Shown: positions 26,215 through 37,144 of the stretch, one piece after another
Layout of the letters: each line of letters opens with the position of its first letter
Position numbering within the stretch: position 1 is the first letter of the stretch
Assembly (NCBI GenBank): GCA_014773175.1
Contig: VXCM01001427.1
Span: forward strand, 1 to 64,000
Origin: Lucifuga dentata
Taxonomy: Eukaryota; Chordata; Actinopteri; Ophidiiformes; Bythitidae
Direction: 5' to 3'
DNA: 64,000 nt
Translations under genes and position numbers: made by a program
Notes under the pieces: model-generated
Told to the model about the DNA's origin: nothing
Database searches by the model: none
Seen by the model: only the letters and a program-made list of their open reading frames with translations

Positions 26215-26446
26215 TGTGTTTTATTTGATGTTGTGTTGTGGCTTTTAGATATTTTTATTGTTATTTTATTTTTATTGTTGTTGTTTTATTATTTTATATG
26301 TATTGTCAGGGTGTCCTTGTAAAAGAGAGCTTGCTCTCAATGGCCTTCCCTGCTTAAANTTTATATGTATTGTCAGGGTGTCCTTGTAAAAGAGAGCTTG
26401 CTCTCAATGGCCTTCCCTGCTTAAATAAATAAATAATAATAAAAAG
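26215..26446 (+). mobile_element. LINE 3' end nested in hAT remnant
   Basis: TTTTATTGTTGTTG-rich sequence leads to GGGTGTCCTTGTAAAAGAG, then TTGCTCTCAATGGCCTTCCC and a TAAATAAATAAATAATAA tail. This phrase ending in TTAAATAAA is the 3' terminus of a widespread fish non-LTR retrotransposon. The part from 26293 is present twice because of the assembly duplication, so the real element is shorter than shown. Family name not certain. Confidence 0.55.
26293..26425. repeat. 66-bp exact duplication around an N (assembly join)
   Basis: 26293-26358 equals 26360-26425 (starting TTTATATGTATTGTCAGG, ending CTTCCCTGCTTAAA) with N at 26359 between. Third site of the same kind as 1762 and 11291. Confidence 0.92.
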
Positions 26447-26519
26447 TATAATTCAGTCTGGAGACATTATGATTCGGTCCGGATCTGGACCAGAGTCTGG
26501 ACTTTGAGGATGACTGCTG

Positions 26520-27944
26520 CATAATATAAAATTAAGTCAAAATCTTACGTTTCTTTTAATAATTTGCTAATTACAGTATGCTTTAATTTTATTCATTCGG
26601 TCTGTATTGTTTGTTTGTTTTTTAAAAATAGATTGATTTGTGTATTGCAGAGATTGATGTCGATGAATGTGATGGACCACACTGTCAAAAAGGTTGAAAG
26701 ATTGGAAGGTCAGAAGATGTAAGTTTTCACTTACCTGCTTGATAAGTGAGTTCATGAGATTTGTTGTTTGTAATAAAACAATAAAACACTGGTTTCAGGT
26801 TTATAAACAAAGTACATAATGTTAGCTCATAGACTGACTGGCACACCGAACACTATTTATGCAGGGATTTATGAAGCCGTCAATAGAGCTTTCTCAGGTC
26901 AGAGATTTTAAGCTGTCAAACACAGGTCACTAATAAGTATAATGGCTGCATTTCATTTGTTAGTGGCAGATTCACTGTGCATGTTCACTGCTCACTTGAC
27001 TAAACAGAACAGAGTTATCATTAATCTGATTAATGACACCTGTGCTTTTCCTGCAGCTACATTTCTGCCAAGCCTGCCAATTGTCTTACAACTCTACTGC
27101 TAAGAAAGACTTAAAAAATAAAATAAAATAAAATCTCAACACCTATTAAGAAAAAAGAAAAACATCTAAAAATTCTACTTAATCCAAGAAGATTCTAGAA
27201 AAAAGATAAAACAATAAAAAAAGAAGTGAGAAATAAAAAAAAAATCTTTAAAATAAAAATGCAATCTAACTTTTTTTTTTTAAATTATTAAATTAATCAC
27301 CACTTGTTTGTCATATAATCTACATTTAATCATGCCCTTTACATTCACTTTGTACACAGCAAATGAGGCCCGGAATACAGCTAAATGCCATTTTTCCCTT
27401 GTTTATTGTGCATGGGCTTGGCTGTGAATGGCAAAATTTGTCATCCTGTCAAATAAAGAATGTTTTTTGACAGTGGGAAAAAAAACAAATGCATTGACAT
27501 GTAAAACTGCAAAAATGACTTCAGACTTTATAGGGTTGAAACACAGAACAAAAAGATATCCTCCCTTTCACCAGCGCTGAAGACTGCAGAGGTCATTCAC
27601 TAAAAGTAAAGCTTCACCCCTCTTTAAAAACAGAGCCAGGAAACAGAAAACCTAACGAGTAAATGTCTGTCTCGCTCCAAGATGGCAGCACAAAGCTGTG
27701 TGGTCGATACGTTCATTCTAGCCTGACAAATGAAAGGCACACACAAAGCCTCTTATTCTCTGCCTCTATTTCTTTACTCATTTTTTGTTCTTTATACAAC
27801 TTGTTGCATTTATTCTTCCCTCACTTATTCCATTTTTCTCAGGATTTCAATTTTGATTGACTTTTCACAATTCCTGCCTTATTGACAAAGCAAATACATT
27901 TACATTCACAAGGAACAGAGTACATGTTATGTCACAAAGAGTAT
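26520..27944. other. Unannotated non-coding stretch
   Basis: AT-rich with an AAAAT patch at 27112-27135 and A-rich sequence at 27150-27260. No gene recognised. Confidence 0.5.
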
Positions 27945-27976
27945 AAAAAAAAAAAAAAAANAAAAAAAAAAAAAAA
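27945..27976. repeat. A-run with N (scaffold join)
   Basis: 16 A, N at 27961, 15 A. Confidence 0.9.
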
Positions 27977-28262
27977 GCAAGTAATACATTAATTTTTCAG
28001 CTCTGCTTATTCTTTGTCCCTCTTTGTTTTGACTGTCACTCTGGATTGTGGGAGCTTGATAATCAGTGATGCTTATTATGCAAATCAGCTGACGTACATC
28101 ACCCAATCAGGTGTAATAATGCCATCAAATGAACCCTATTTTTTCTGAGATGCAAACAAATTTCCTTAGAAATACAAGCATTAACATTTGTATCCAGAAG
28201 AACGAGAAAGAGGAGATGTATTCAAGGCTTAAACAGTCTAACATATGGTACATTTACAAGTC
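27977..28262. other. Unannotated non-coding stretch
   Basis: Nothing recognised. Confidence 0.5.
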
Positions 28263-28545
28263 TTGATTGATAAGTTCTGAGCCTAGCATAGAAGGATCTA
28301 ATTCGTAAGTGTTGGAGTGACTTAATTTCTTATATACTGTAATCTCCTTCCAACTTGACCCATTTTTGGCAGTAATGCTGTTTCGTAGAGTTCTGTTGCT
28401 TGGCTTGCTTCCCCAGCTTATGTGATGTCATCATCTAAGACCAAACAAGTTCTGCCTTCCCGTCTTTTTCATGTTTGGAAAGAGGTGAATGTCTGAGGGG
28501 CCAAATCAGGTGAGTATGCTCGATATTCAACTTGTTCAAGCCATG
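28263..28545 (-). pseudogene. Mariner transposase C-terminal relic with terminal repeat
   Basis: The left edge TTGATTGATAAGTTCTGAGC and then TAGCATAGAAGGATC is a mariner-type terminus. Read on the minus strand, two blocks of transposase survive: YSPDLAP (coded at about 28497-28517) and, after frameshifts and stops, KWVKLEGDY (about 28339-28368). Mariner transposases carry YSPDLAP close to the last catalytic Asp and end in RW-x-KC-x-x-x-GDYVEK, so the order and spacing fit. Roughly 280 bp remain of an element normally near 1.3 kb; the 5' half and right terminus are missing. Inactive. Confidence 0.7.
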
Positions 28546-29365
28546 ATCATGGCTAGCACCCTGCAAAACCAAAATCATTGCATGTTTGCTAGTTTATCTA
28601 TCTTACATAACTCACAAAGAATATGGTACTTCTGGAACTCACACAAAAGTACAAAAACACCTAAGGGATTTTATAACTTCTCCAAAAAAAATATTACAGC
28701 CCATGCTCACTTCCTTGTGTATACAATTCAGACATTATTAATCAAACCTTGCACATATTTGATATTAAGTTAATGGAAACTGTTGAAGTATTTTGAGAGA
28801 ACACCACAGTGAACTAAACTTTATTTAAAAATCTTTCATTTCTTCATATGAAACAAGAATAAATTCCTAACATTTACTTGAACCTAATCTATACTGTGCA
28901 TGGTTTGCATTACATAAGGTATGTGAGACATGCACAAGATAAATGACGAGTAAGCAGAGCATAGAGAGGATAGCAGCTCAAGAAAGAGTTGACGTCATAG
29001 ACGTAAAATCCCTTATCAAGATAAAGCAAAATCTCAAGCAAAATGAACCCCAGTGTTTATAAAGGACCTGTAATTATTTCTCACAGTGTTGCTTGACACA
29101 AAGTATGAGAAGAATGAAGAAGAGAGAAAGAGGAGATGCAGAGTGAGGTAAGGACAGAGAGATTGTGGGGATGGAGATAAGGATACAAATGAACTGAGAG
29201 CAGGCAAAGATATTTGCAAAGAGACAAAAGAAACAAGCTCAGCTTTTTATGTATTCATGTATTCGATGTGTCTGGCATGTAGGCGGTGACTACATCAGGG
29301 ATGAACAGATCTGTCTCAAAAAAGCAAGCCCCAGTAGTTGTGATCATGGCTAGAAAGTGGAGAAA

Positions 29366-29382
29366 ACAAAAACAAAAACCAA

Positions 29383-29421
<39 letters not shown>
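29366..29421. repeat. A-rich / (AAAT)n tract
   Basis: AAAAAC units grading into AAAT and AAATA units. Confidence 0.85.
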
Positions 29422-29422
<1 letters not shown>

Positions 29423-29747
29423 TATTGAATGCAGGCTGATCTGTTTGTGTGTTGGTAACATTGTTGTGGTGTGGTGCATTGTATTCATGTGCTGGTGAGA
29501 AACTCCAATGGCAGAGGCAGCGCTGCCTTAACAAGCTATGTTGTCAGAAAATCGAACTAGGAGACAATCAATGAGCACAGATGATGTCATGAAGAGGATA
29601 ATGCGAAGTTGGAAGCTTCTTGTATAACAACAAAACTGTTCAGTTCTGTTAAACACCTATGCTGTAGCTCAATATTCAGAACCTATTCCTAATATAAAAT
29701 CACTAGCTGGATTTTTTTTCAACCCTACTGGCATGTATACACGTTAG

Positions 29748-29780
29748 GGAGTTGTCACATCCATGGAGTTGTCACATCCA
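29748..29780. repeat. 17-bp tandem duplication
   Basis: GGAGTTGTCACATCC occurs twice in a row, spaced by AT. Confidence 0.85.
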
Positions 29781-30183
29781 GATGCCACATTGCTCTTTAA
29801 TACTAAAAATGCCCATAGAGCCATAAAACCTAACACAGAGATGATTCACTAATAAAGTGTTTTATATTTCTGAATAGGATATTTGGAGAAAAGAAGGAAG
29901 CCATGTGATGCTTTAGTGATGTAATAAAATATTAAGGTTACAATGATAAAAGTTTTGGGTTTGATGTTTTTTTTCTAAGGCTGCTACAATTTGCATAAAC
30001 AGAATTAAATGCAAAACAGTATCATGTATCGTATCAAAACTCTCCTCTCTGACTAAGACCTCAAGAAAAATTAAAAAAAAAAAGTGTATAAATAAATACA
30101 TCATTATTTTTAAATGGGAGACAAAAATGTGAATAGTAAAACAAAGAGGGAAAAATTGCTCAAAGCATTGTGTACACATAATC

Positions 30184-30316
30184 ACACACAGAAACAGTTT
30201 AGATTAAACTAGATGAAACTTTTTTTTTTTTTAAATGTTCATCTTTTAANACACACAGAAACAGTTTAGATTAAACTAGATGAAACTTTTTTTTTTTTTA
30301 AATGTTCATCTTTTAA
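30184..30316. repeat. 66-bp exact duplication around an N (assembly join)
   Basis: 30184-30249 equals 30251-30316 (starting ACACACAGAAACAG, ending GTTCATCTTTTAA, with a 13-T run inside), separated by N at 30250. Confidence 0.92.
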
Positions 30317-30369
30317 TATAAAGAGTAAAATAATAACAGATGGACATTTGATCAATGAACATGAGGGTG

Positions 30370-30372
<3 letters not shown>

Positions 30373-30402
<30 letters not shown>
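30373..30402. repeat. (GA)n microsatellite
   Basis: About 15 GA units. Confidence 0.95.
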
Positions 30403-30406
<4 letters not shown>

Positions 30407-31317
30407 TTTCCTAAATCACAAAAGAACAGCAAGAGGAAAACCAAGAGAAAACAAAAAAGACTTCCTTCATCATCTCAGTTTCTGGCTCATTCACATACTC
30501 TAAGTGTTTGAAACCCCAGTGTTTAACTGATCGCATCTGTAGAAATTAGTCAGAGTATCATCAAAATGGCACAATGAAGCAGAGGCATAATTGCTACCAA
30601 CTGAAAATCACAAATTGGCTTGAATTTCTAAGATTAAATTAATGTGAGAGGACAATGTGGCTAGAGCAAGCGAGATAACCCACAAACAACAGAATTAAAA
30701 TGACGTACTTCCATTTGGGAATGTTCCCAGCTTAAGCTTGAGTCATTAAGTTATATTTAGAACTTTGCAAATTGAGTTGTGCTTTTGTTAGTTCTAAAGT
30801 CTTAGTCTTTGATTAAAGATTTCTTTACAATTTAAAGTTACACATTCTCGGGTTTCTTGCTTCAACTCATTACATTGTAAATTTTTAAATACTGTCGCAA
30901 CTAAACACAATATATTTTCAAATTAGTCTAACTGCTTGCTGCAAAAGCAGCAGCTTTAGAGGGTAAAATAAAATTTTACACTCCACTAGCCAAAATATAC
31001 TGTGAACTAACATGTCATCAAAATATGATCTTTATTACCATTTGGACAAAACGTTGATGTTGAATGTGAACACATCTAGAAGATAATATCAAATACGTCA
31101 AGTGTGTCAGTTATGGCAATCAGCTTGGCCTAAAGGGTTAGCTTTAGCCACATGGTTAAAGTTAGAGAAATAATATGACCATGCATAATCAGGACCACTG
31201 GACATGACCATCACCTCTCCGTGTCAGAACCCTGTGGTTTGTAGCCCAACCAGGCACCCTTAAGTCCCCATATATGAATTTTTCTGGGACAAGAGATTTA
31301 CTAATTTCTGCTTAGGC

Positions 31318-31360
31318 AAAAAATAAATAAATAAATAAATAAAAATAAAAATAAATAAAA
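31318..31360. repeat. (AAAT)n microsatellite
   Basis: AAAT units with two AAAAAT interruptions. Confidence 0.9.
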
Positions 31361-32115
31361 GTGTTGCCAATGAATGTAATCAAGAACTCATTATAACTTG
31401 GAATACATGTAATTGAGAATGCATTTCAGTTGTACATAAACATAATTTCTATCAGAGGGCTGACCCAGCAAATAGCTGTTCATCTTGGCTATGTTATTTC
31501 ACATATGATTTAATTAAAACACACCAAAATGTCTTCAGATATCACAAATCTGTAAAATCTGTAATTCAGTAGTGACAGTCTCCTACAAAATATTATGAAA
31601 TGATATTATTCACATCTCCATCACTGCAGCTGTTATTATGGCTCCTTATAAAACTACAACAATTTGTCCTGACAAAAGCTCCCGCTGGATAAATTACCAT
31701 CTATAAGTACATAATGTCTCTGAGATAATCATCGCTAACACTCTAAACCCAAGGTCCCTATTCATCTTCCTTTAATGGTGCTCCTTCTGTTGTCCATCCA
31801 TCCTGTCCTCATGCATGTGAGATGCTTTGGTATTATTTACTTATAAGACTGGAAAAGATTCCAAGTATTTCAAATGTGTTCTTTCCCAGTGTAAGACCTT
31901 TTAGAAATGAGAGTCACTCCTCCAAATGAGTCACTCCTCCAGACCATAATTAAAACTCATTAAAAATAACAGCAGTCGACTCTCACATATTGGCTATTAT
32001 AAAGAGCTCACTCTCTGTTGGCTGTGATCCAAAAAGACAACCCAACTGACCTTTTCATATCTCTGTATTAAATATATACAACACCTTTATCTCCAAGGGT
32101 GACATCTGATTAATA

Positions 32116-32117
<2 letters not shown>

Positions 32118-32151
<34 letters not shown>
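32118..32151. repeat. (TA)n microsatellite
   Basis: About 16 TA units, directly upstream of the L2 tail. Confidence 0.95.
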
Positions 32152-32155
<4 letters not shown>

Positions 32156-32161
32156 TATATC

Positions 32162-32450
32162 TCCATCCATCCATTTTCTAAACCCATTTGTCCTTTTGAG
32201 GGTCACAGGGGGGCTGGAGCCTATCCCAGCGGTCATAGGGCGAGAGGCGGGGTACACCCTGGACAGATCGCCAGTCTATCACAGGGCTGACACAGAGACA
32301 GACAAACTCATTCATGCTCTCACTCACACCACACCTACGGGCAATTTAGAGTTCCCAATTCACCTGACATGCATGTCTTTGGAGGTGGGAGGAAGCCGGA
32401 GTACCTGGAGGGAACCCACGCAGACATGGGGAGAACATGCAAACTCCACA
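32162..32450 (-). mobile_element. L2-type LINE 3' end, best-preserved copy
   Basis: Read on the minus strand: GTTTGCATGTTCTCCCCATG, GGGTTCCCTCCAGG, ACCTCCAAAGACATGC, CACAGGGGGG-type sequence with GGATAGGCTCCAGCC, and a terminal ATGGATGGATGG. This is the characteristic 3' untranslated end of fish L2/Maui LINEs. The body is 5'-truncated. A 108-codon + strand frame over this region is a by-product of the repeat. A CT/CA microsatellite abuts the right edge. Confidence 0.88.
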
Positions 32451-32465
32451 CTCCACACACACTCA

Positions 32466-32467
<2 letters not shown>

Positions 32468-32518
<51 letters not shown>
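32468..32518. repeat. (CT)n(CA)n compound microsatellite
   Basis: About 18 CT units followed by about 7 CA units. Confidence 0.95.
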
Positions 32519-32851
32519 ATAGGAAAAGTAAAATTTAGGTAAGTGCAAATCCTAATAATCCTAATAAGTTTCTTATAAAATAGAATTATATAAAGTTGTC
32601 CCACCCAATTCACATTTGGACAACTACATAATTCCTTATAAACAAATATAGATTATAGTCCTGCTCCTCAATTTGGCAAAAATAACTATTGTATAAGGTG
32701 ACTGTGAATGCTACTGACAGCAAAATATAACAGCATTTTGACTTTAAAGAACCCAAGATTTTTTTAAACTGGGTGTCCTACACCATTCTATTCTGTATAT
32801 ACCCATTAGAGTATTCTTCCTCAGCAGGTTCCAAACTCTTAGAAAAAAAGA

Positions 32852-32935
32852 TCTGTGCTCCTCTTTGCTGATGATGTAGCTTTTCTGTTCTCTTCAAAAG
32901 ATGGTTTACAGGAAAGCCTGAATATGTTCAGATAA
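32852..32935 (+). pseudogene. LINE reverse-transcriptase scrap (FADD motif)
   Basis: One frame reads SVLLFADDVAFLFSS followed by KDGLQESLNMF, which fits the catalytic FADD/YADD box and following helix of non-LTR reverse transcriptases (LL[FY]ADD followed by LQ-x-x-L-x-x-F). The upstream A run and a downstream stop end the frame, and no other RT motif could be read nearby. About 28 codons survive, so this is a decayed fragment whose clade cannot be told. Confidence 0.6.
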
Positions 32936-33288
32936 GACCTAAGTCATGGGTTTTATCTGTACAATACATGTAAAAAAAATGCGTTGTAAAGAACATTCAC
33001 ATTAGGGGACACAGATGTAGCACGCCAGAAACTACACCAATCTGGTAGAACATAATCCGAAACATTTTTTCATTTCACGTTGACACCAGATGAAGCAATA
33101 TAAAGTCCTAAATATGAAGCAACTCATTAACACATCAGTCTTCGTTGGCTTTTACCTGTGGCCACACCTTTACAACAGTGCTTTCTTAATGGGACACCAC
33201 TGCACTGATTAACATGAGGAAAGCTTTATGAATGAGCTTCAACTATCACGCCACTTATTTAGTGTGATGCTGTGTAGTGTTAGCGTGA

Positions 33289-33312
33289 TTTTTTTTTTTT
33301 TTTTTTTTTTTT
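33289..33312. repeat. T homopolymer (24 nt)
   Basis: 24 T followed by ATGAATTCCG. Confidence 0.9.
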
Positions 33313-34229
33313 ATGAATTCCGCTCAGTGCCTCCAGGCTTCACTGCTACTTACAGCTGTCACTCCCAAGTAGCTCTAATCACCCAATTGTACACCTGCCT
33401 GTTCAGATTACATTAGTGTGCTGCTGGATACACATAGGAATGAAGATTGATGCCTGGATGTCACCGAAGCTTTGCTTGGCCAAGAGCAGGGAAGGAAAAT
33501 GCAGCAAAATGAGGAAAATTAAGAAAACTTAAAAATCACTCAGATTTTATCTGGATTTGTGTATAATACAATTTATTTGTTTGCTGTGCCAGACACTGAT
33601 CATAAATTGTTTAATCTGCACTAAATATAGACTTGGACTAAATGTAGTCTTTTTTTTTTTTTTAATAAAAATCTGAATTGGTGATGTGGATACACTGTTT
33701 GAGCATGATTTGTGACATCACAAAACCATGGAAATTTGTCACTTTCTGAATGTAGAGACATAAAACACAATCAAAATCAGCCAGTTATGTTCAATATTGT
33801 ATAGTTATATAATATAAATATCAATATGTTGCATATTATTCAATAATGATAATTTGTAAATGTCTTCAAATGCATCTGGAGTGGATCTTTAAAGAACTGC
33901 AGATTTCAAAGGATTACACCCAATTTTCTGTCAGACGGCACATTCATATGTGCAACATTCAATATCTGACCAGTGATTAAGAAAAACAAAATCCAGAGTA
34001 ATTCATGTACATATGTCACATGGTAGACAAAGGGAATTTTTTTGTGTGTATTGTGCAGTGTTTTGGTATTTCTGTTTTATTATGCTTTAATGGGGGGTGC
34101 ATGTTTGATCTGTGTTTGTGTGGCGATTGTGTCTGCCAGATTAATTTCCCCTTGTTCCCTAAACTAATCTTGATGATGGGCTCCACCTGTGTGGGATTGT
34201 GGAGGATATGAGGATATGCTACATATAGG

Positions 34230-34472
34230 GAGGAGCTGAGGTGCCTGGTGGCGTGGAGACAGTGAGGAGAAGCGAGGAGCCGAGGTGCCTGGTGGCGTGG
34301 AGACGGCGTGGAGAAGCGAGGAGCTGAGGTGCCTGGTGGCGTGGAGAAGCGAGGAGCTGAGGTGCCTGGTGGCGTGGATACAGCGAGGAGCCGAGGTGCC
34401 TGTTGGCGTGGAGACGGTGAGGAGAAGGGAGGAGCCGAGGTGCCTGATGGCGTGGAGACGGTGAGGAGAAGC
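34230..34472 (+). repeat. GC-rich minisatellite, about 44-bp unit x 6
   Basis: The unit runs GAGGAGC[CT]GAGGTGCCTGG, TGGCGTGGAGACGGTGAGG, AGAAGC. Successive units are 44, 44, 33, 34, 44 and 44 bases; the two short ones lack part of the GACGGTGAGG segment. It is markedly more GC-rich than its flanks. Both strands stay open across it (a 119-codon minus frame and a 76-codon plus frame), but the unit lengths 33, 34 and 44 do not keep a constant frame, so protein coding is unlikely. Flanks include GGCTCCACCTGTG upstream and CAAAATAAATGGG downstream, as in some fish LTR or retroposed sequences. Confidence 0.88.
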
Positions 34473-35101
34473 GTGGAAGCCCCGACGGAGGAAGGACCGT
34501 ATTTTTTTATTTTTGCCGAACAATTTCCAAGGGCTTGAACACTTGACTTTTTTAATTTATTTTTAATTCAAACTGGTTTTAGACACATGCATGTTTTTAT
34601 TTAGATATGATTCAGTCCTGGAGGCAAAATAAATGGGATTTTCTCGGCAGGTTGGCCTCTGTTGCTTGGTCTTATGCATGTCGCTCTCACCCCGATCCAT
34701 AAGAACCTGTTTTCCATTTGTAGCTGACTAAGTGGCGTTGTTAGGGTTTTATGAACCTCTGTTTGGCTTTTTTTTTTTAAATATTTGTTGGTTTAAATGT
34801 TTTTTTTTTACTGCTAATACTGTCGCCTCTATTTGGTATATTCTGTCAGCTACATCTGGTTTACACATAGACGAAATTAACCATATTCTATTTTTGCTCA
34901 ACAAACACAAACATGACTTTGGTGCTTATTTGACTCATGAGAGGAAGTATAATAGGTGAGGAAATGGATGCAGAGAATGACAAGGAAATTAAGTGTTACA
35001 TGCTTGAGTAAACTGACTTAGAACTGCAGAATCTGTCTGAGATATAGAGTATGTCTGTGTAGGCCATTTTCTCTATGATTATGATGTTTACATGACGACT
35101 G

Positions 35102-35141
35102 AAAAAAAAAAAAAAAAAAANAAAAAAAAAAAAAAAAAAAA
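35102..35141. repeat. A-run with N (scaffold join)
   Basis: 19 A, N at 35121, 20 A. Confidence 0.9.
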
Positions 35142-35929
35142 TCCTTAATCAAAGCAGAGTCAAAGCTATGCTGTGGATGTAGACTATTGACCCATGTACG
35201 TAGAAAGATTTGAGTGAAAACCATCCTTCTGAAAGTGGCTGTGAAAGTGTGATTCAGGAAAAAAAAAATTGCATAGAGCTGAAACAACCTTTGCTTTGTT
35301 AACTGTTACACATGGATTGTGTCTCAAATTCTGTTTAAAGGACTTGATACTGCCCTGTAAACTGAGTGATACAACTGAAGCCTAGGTCAAAAATGGACCA
35401 TGGAAAGGAAGAAGAGAAGCTGAGTCAAACAGTAAAGAATGAATTCTGTCAGCATTTTGAAGGGCTGACTGTTTTAAACACAGATAAAAATCCTTCAGAG
35501 GTGAAGAACATGCAGCATATTTCCCTTCACTAGCCATGCTCAGAAAGTCATACCCGAGTATACACATCAACCTTCAGAACACATCCTCCCCCGGCAGGAA
35601 AAGGAACCTCATCAAAAAAAAAATAGCCAGCTTGAGCCCAGACCATGTTAATATGTTGGCATTGCTATACTGCAGTGCTTGGCTTTTGAAAAGATAAGCA
35701 GCTGAGAGAAGCCATCCTGCAGATTTTTAAAAAAGTAAAAGCACTCACATGTAGCCTGGACTTAATGAGGACACACTCCAGCTATAATGACTAAAACTGT
35801 CCCAGTTCATCTTAGAGAAGAGTTATTCTCTATATTTATCTCCCCCCTCTCTTTTTCTCTCCAATCCTCCTCATCATCATCAGTCTCTTTTTCTGCAAGG
35901 AGTTGGGAGCATGCTAGGAGAGAGCATTA

Positions 35930-36660
35930 GAGATGAGGAGGATGGGGTGAGGACCAAAATAAAAGAGAAAAGTGAAGAATGACAAATTACACAGGGAATA
36001 AGCAGAGAGGACAAGGGAGGAAAAAGCAAAGCAAGAGAAAAACAAACAGAACAGGGTGAAACAACACAAGATTAGGTGTCATGAAAAAAATCAAGTCAGT
36101 GTAAAAGAGTTAAAAAAATGATGCCACTTCTCTGTTTTCATATACTGTCTGGAGTTTGGGGTGAAGTAGAAATAATGAAACAGTAGGGTATGAAGCTTCA
36201 AGGTTGAAAATACGACTGGTATCTAGACAGCTTGTGCCAAAACCAGACAGAGAGGTCTTGTCTCTAAAATCTGTTCTGCCAGGATATAGAAACCTGGATG
36301 TCTTGACATCCCAGCAACACAAAACAGAGTGCAGGAGGAGAGGAGAGGAGGAAACTGGGAGAGACAAGAAAAAAAAAAATTAAAGACCAATTTGTAGGAA
36401 AGGAGTACAGAGGAAACAAGAATACAAGACCACAGGCTGCGTAAAAGATGGAGGTGAGATGAGTGCACCATTACAAGAAGGACATGAGTGTGTGCTATAA
36501 AGTGATGAAGAGACAGAGGGCAAACGGCAGAGCAAAGGGCTGCAGAGTACATCATTAAACTAATCAGGGTGTCAGGGAGCAAATATAAAGAGTAAAGAGT
36601 GACATGAAAGCATGGCACCTTTGATTTAGGATCGATAGAGAGGGAAAAAATGAGATGAAG
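35930..36660. repeat. Purine-rich low-complexity segment
   Basis: The + strand is dominated by A and G (GAGGAGAGGAG, AAAGAGAAAAG) over about 700 bases, broken by mixed sequence at 36125-36310. Open minus-strand frames here reflect this bias. Confidence 0.6.
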
Positions 36661-37144
36661 AGAAAAAGCTGCCAGAATCTACATTTTATTGTCTGCAAAT
36701 AATCTGCTTCAGGTCACCTTATTCAGCATGACCAAAGCTGTGTTTATCAGTTATTCCTGGCTGCTATTCCCTGGAAAGACTAATTCTGCTCTGTTCTGCA
36801 ACATTTGATGAGAGAGAGAGAGAGACTGTTTTTCATTTGACAGATCATAAAAGTAAACATTTATGCATCAAAAGCTAATACATGATGCTGGATTTATAAA
36901 AGCGTATCATTTTCAACTAAATTTAGCCTATCGATGCTTAGACATTTCATCATTATGAAAACTTCAACTTTGAAAACAACCTGCTATCAAAATCCATACG
37001 TCTCTGATTTATCTGAAACAGTGTTGTCATTTCCAGTTCTGTTAACAGAATCAATGAGTTTCGAGCAGACTGAAGAAACAAACCAAATCATGTCTGAGTC
37101 AGCGGACCAATCTTCAGTCTTATTTGTTAGGCTGCTGTCTTATC

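Larger units (their letters stand above)
25713..26519. mobile_element. Decayed hAT element, non-autonomous
   Basis: Left end CAGGGGTACTCAATACAAAT followed by AAAGGTCCACAAAG; right end GGTCCGGATCTGGACC followed by TTTGAGGATGACTGCTG, whose reverse starts CAGCAGTCATCCTC. Both ends resemble those of the better-preserved hAT element at 41650 (CAGGGGTATTCATC, AGGTCCAG, GGTCCGGACCCGGATC). No perfect 8-bp target duplication is visible (ATGTATAA on the left against CATAATAT on the right). No transposase frame remains. A LINE 3' end and an assembly duplication lie inside it. Confidence 0.6.
28546..30183. other. Unannotated stretch with small repeats
   Basis: An AAAT tract lies at 29366-29421 and a 17-bp tandem (GGAGTTGTCACATCCAT) at 29748-29780. 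Frames here are short and without motif. Confidence 0.5.
30317..32117. other. Unannotated stretch with simple repeats
   Basis: GA repeat at 30373-30402 and AAAT repeat at 31318-31360. No gene seen. Confidence 0.5.
32519..34229. other. Unannotated stretch around the RT scrap
   Basis: Outside 32852-32935 I see only a 24-nt T run at 33289-33312 and a shorter one at 33651-33663. Confidence 0.5.
34473..37144. other. Unannotated stretch, partly purine-rich
   Basis: Contains an AATAAA at 34628-34633, the A-run at 35102-35141, and a long purine-rich segment (35930-36660) that keeps minus-strand frames of 85-131 codons open by composition (Ser/Leu/Phe-rich). A 133-codon + frame starts at 36934 but has no recognisable family signature. 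Confidence 0.5.

Noticed and set aside
27360..27380. AAATGAGGCCC, the reverse of the Harbinger-like start at 10498
   Set aside because: Only 11 bases match, and the flanks do not resemble the family's other end.
32196..32522. 108-codon + strand frame
   Set aside because: Antisense of an L2 3' end plus a CT/CA microsatellite.
36223..36618. 131-codon minus-strand frame
   Set aside because: Lies opposite a purine-rich tract and is Ser/Leu/Phe-rich by composition.
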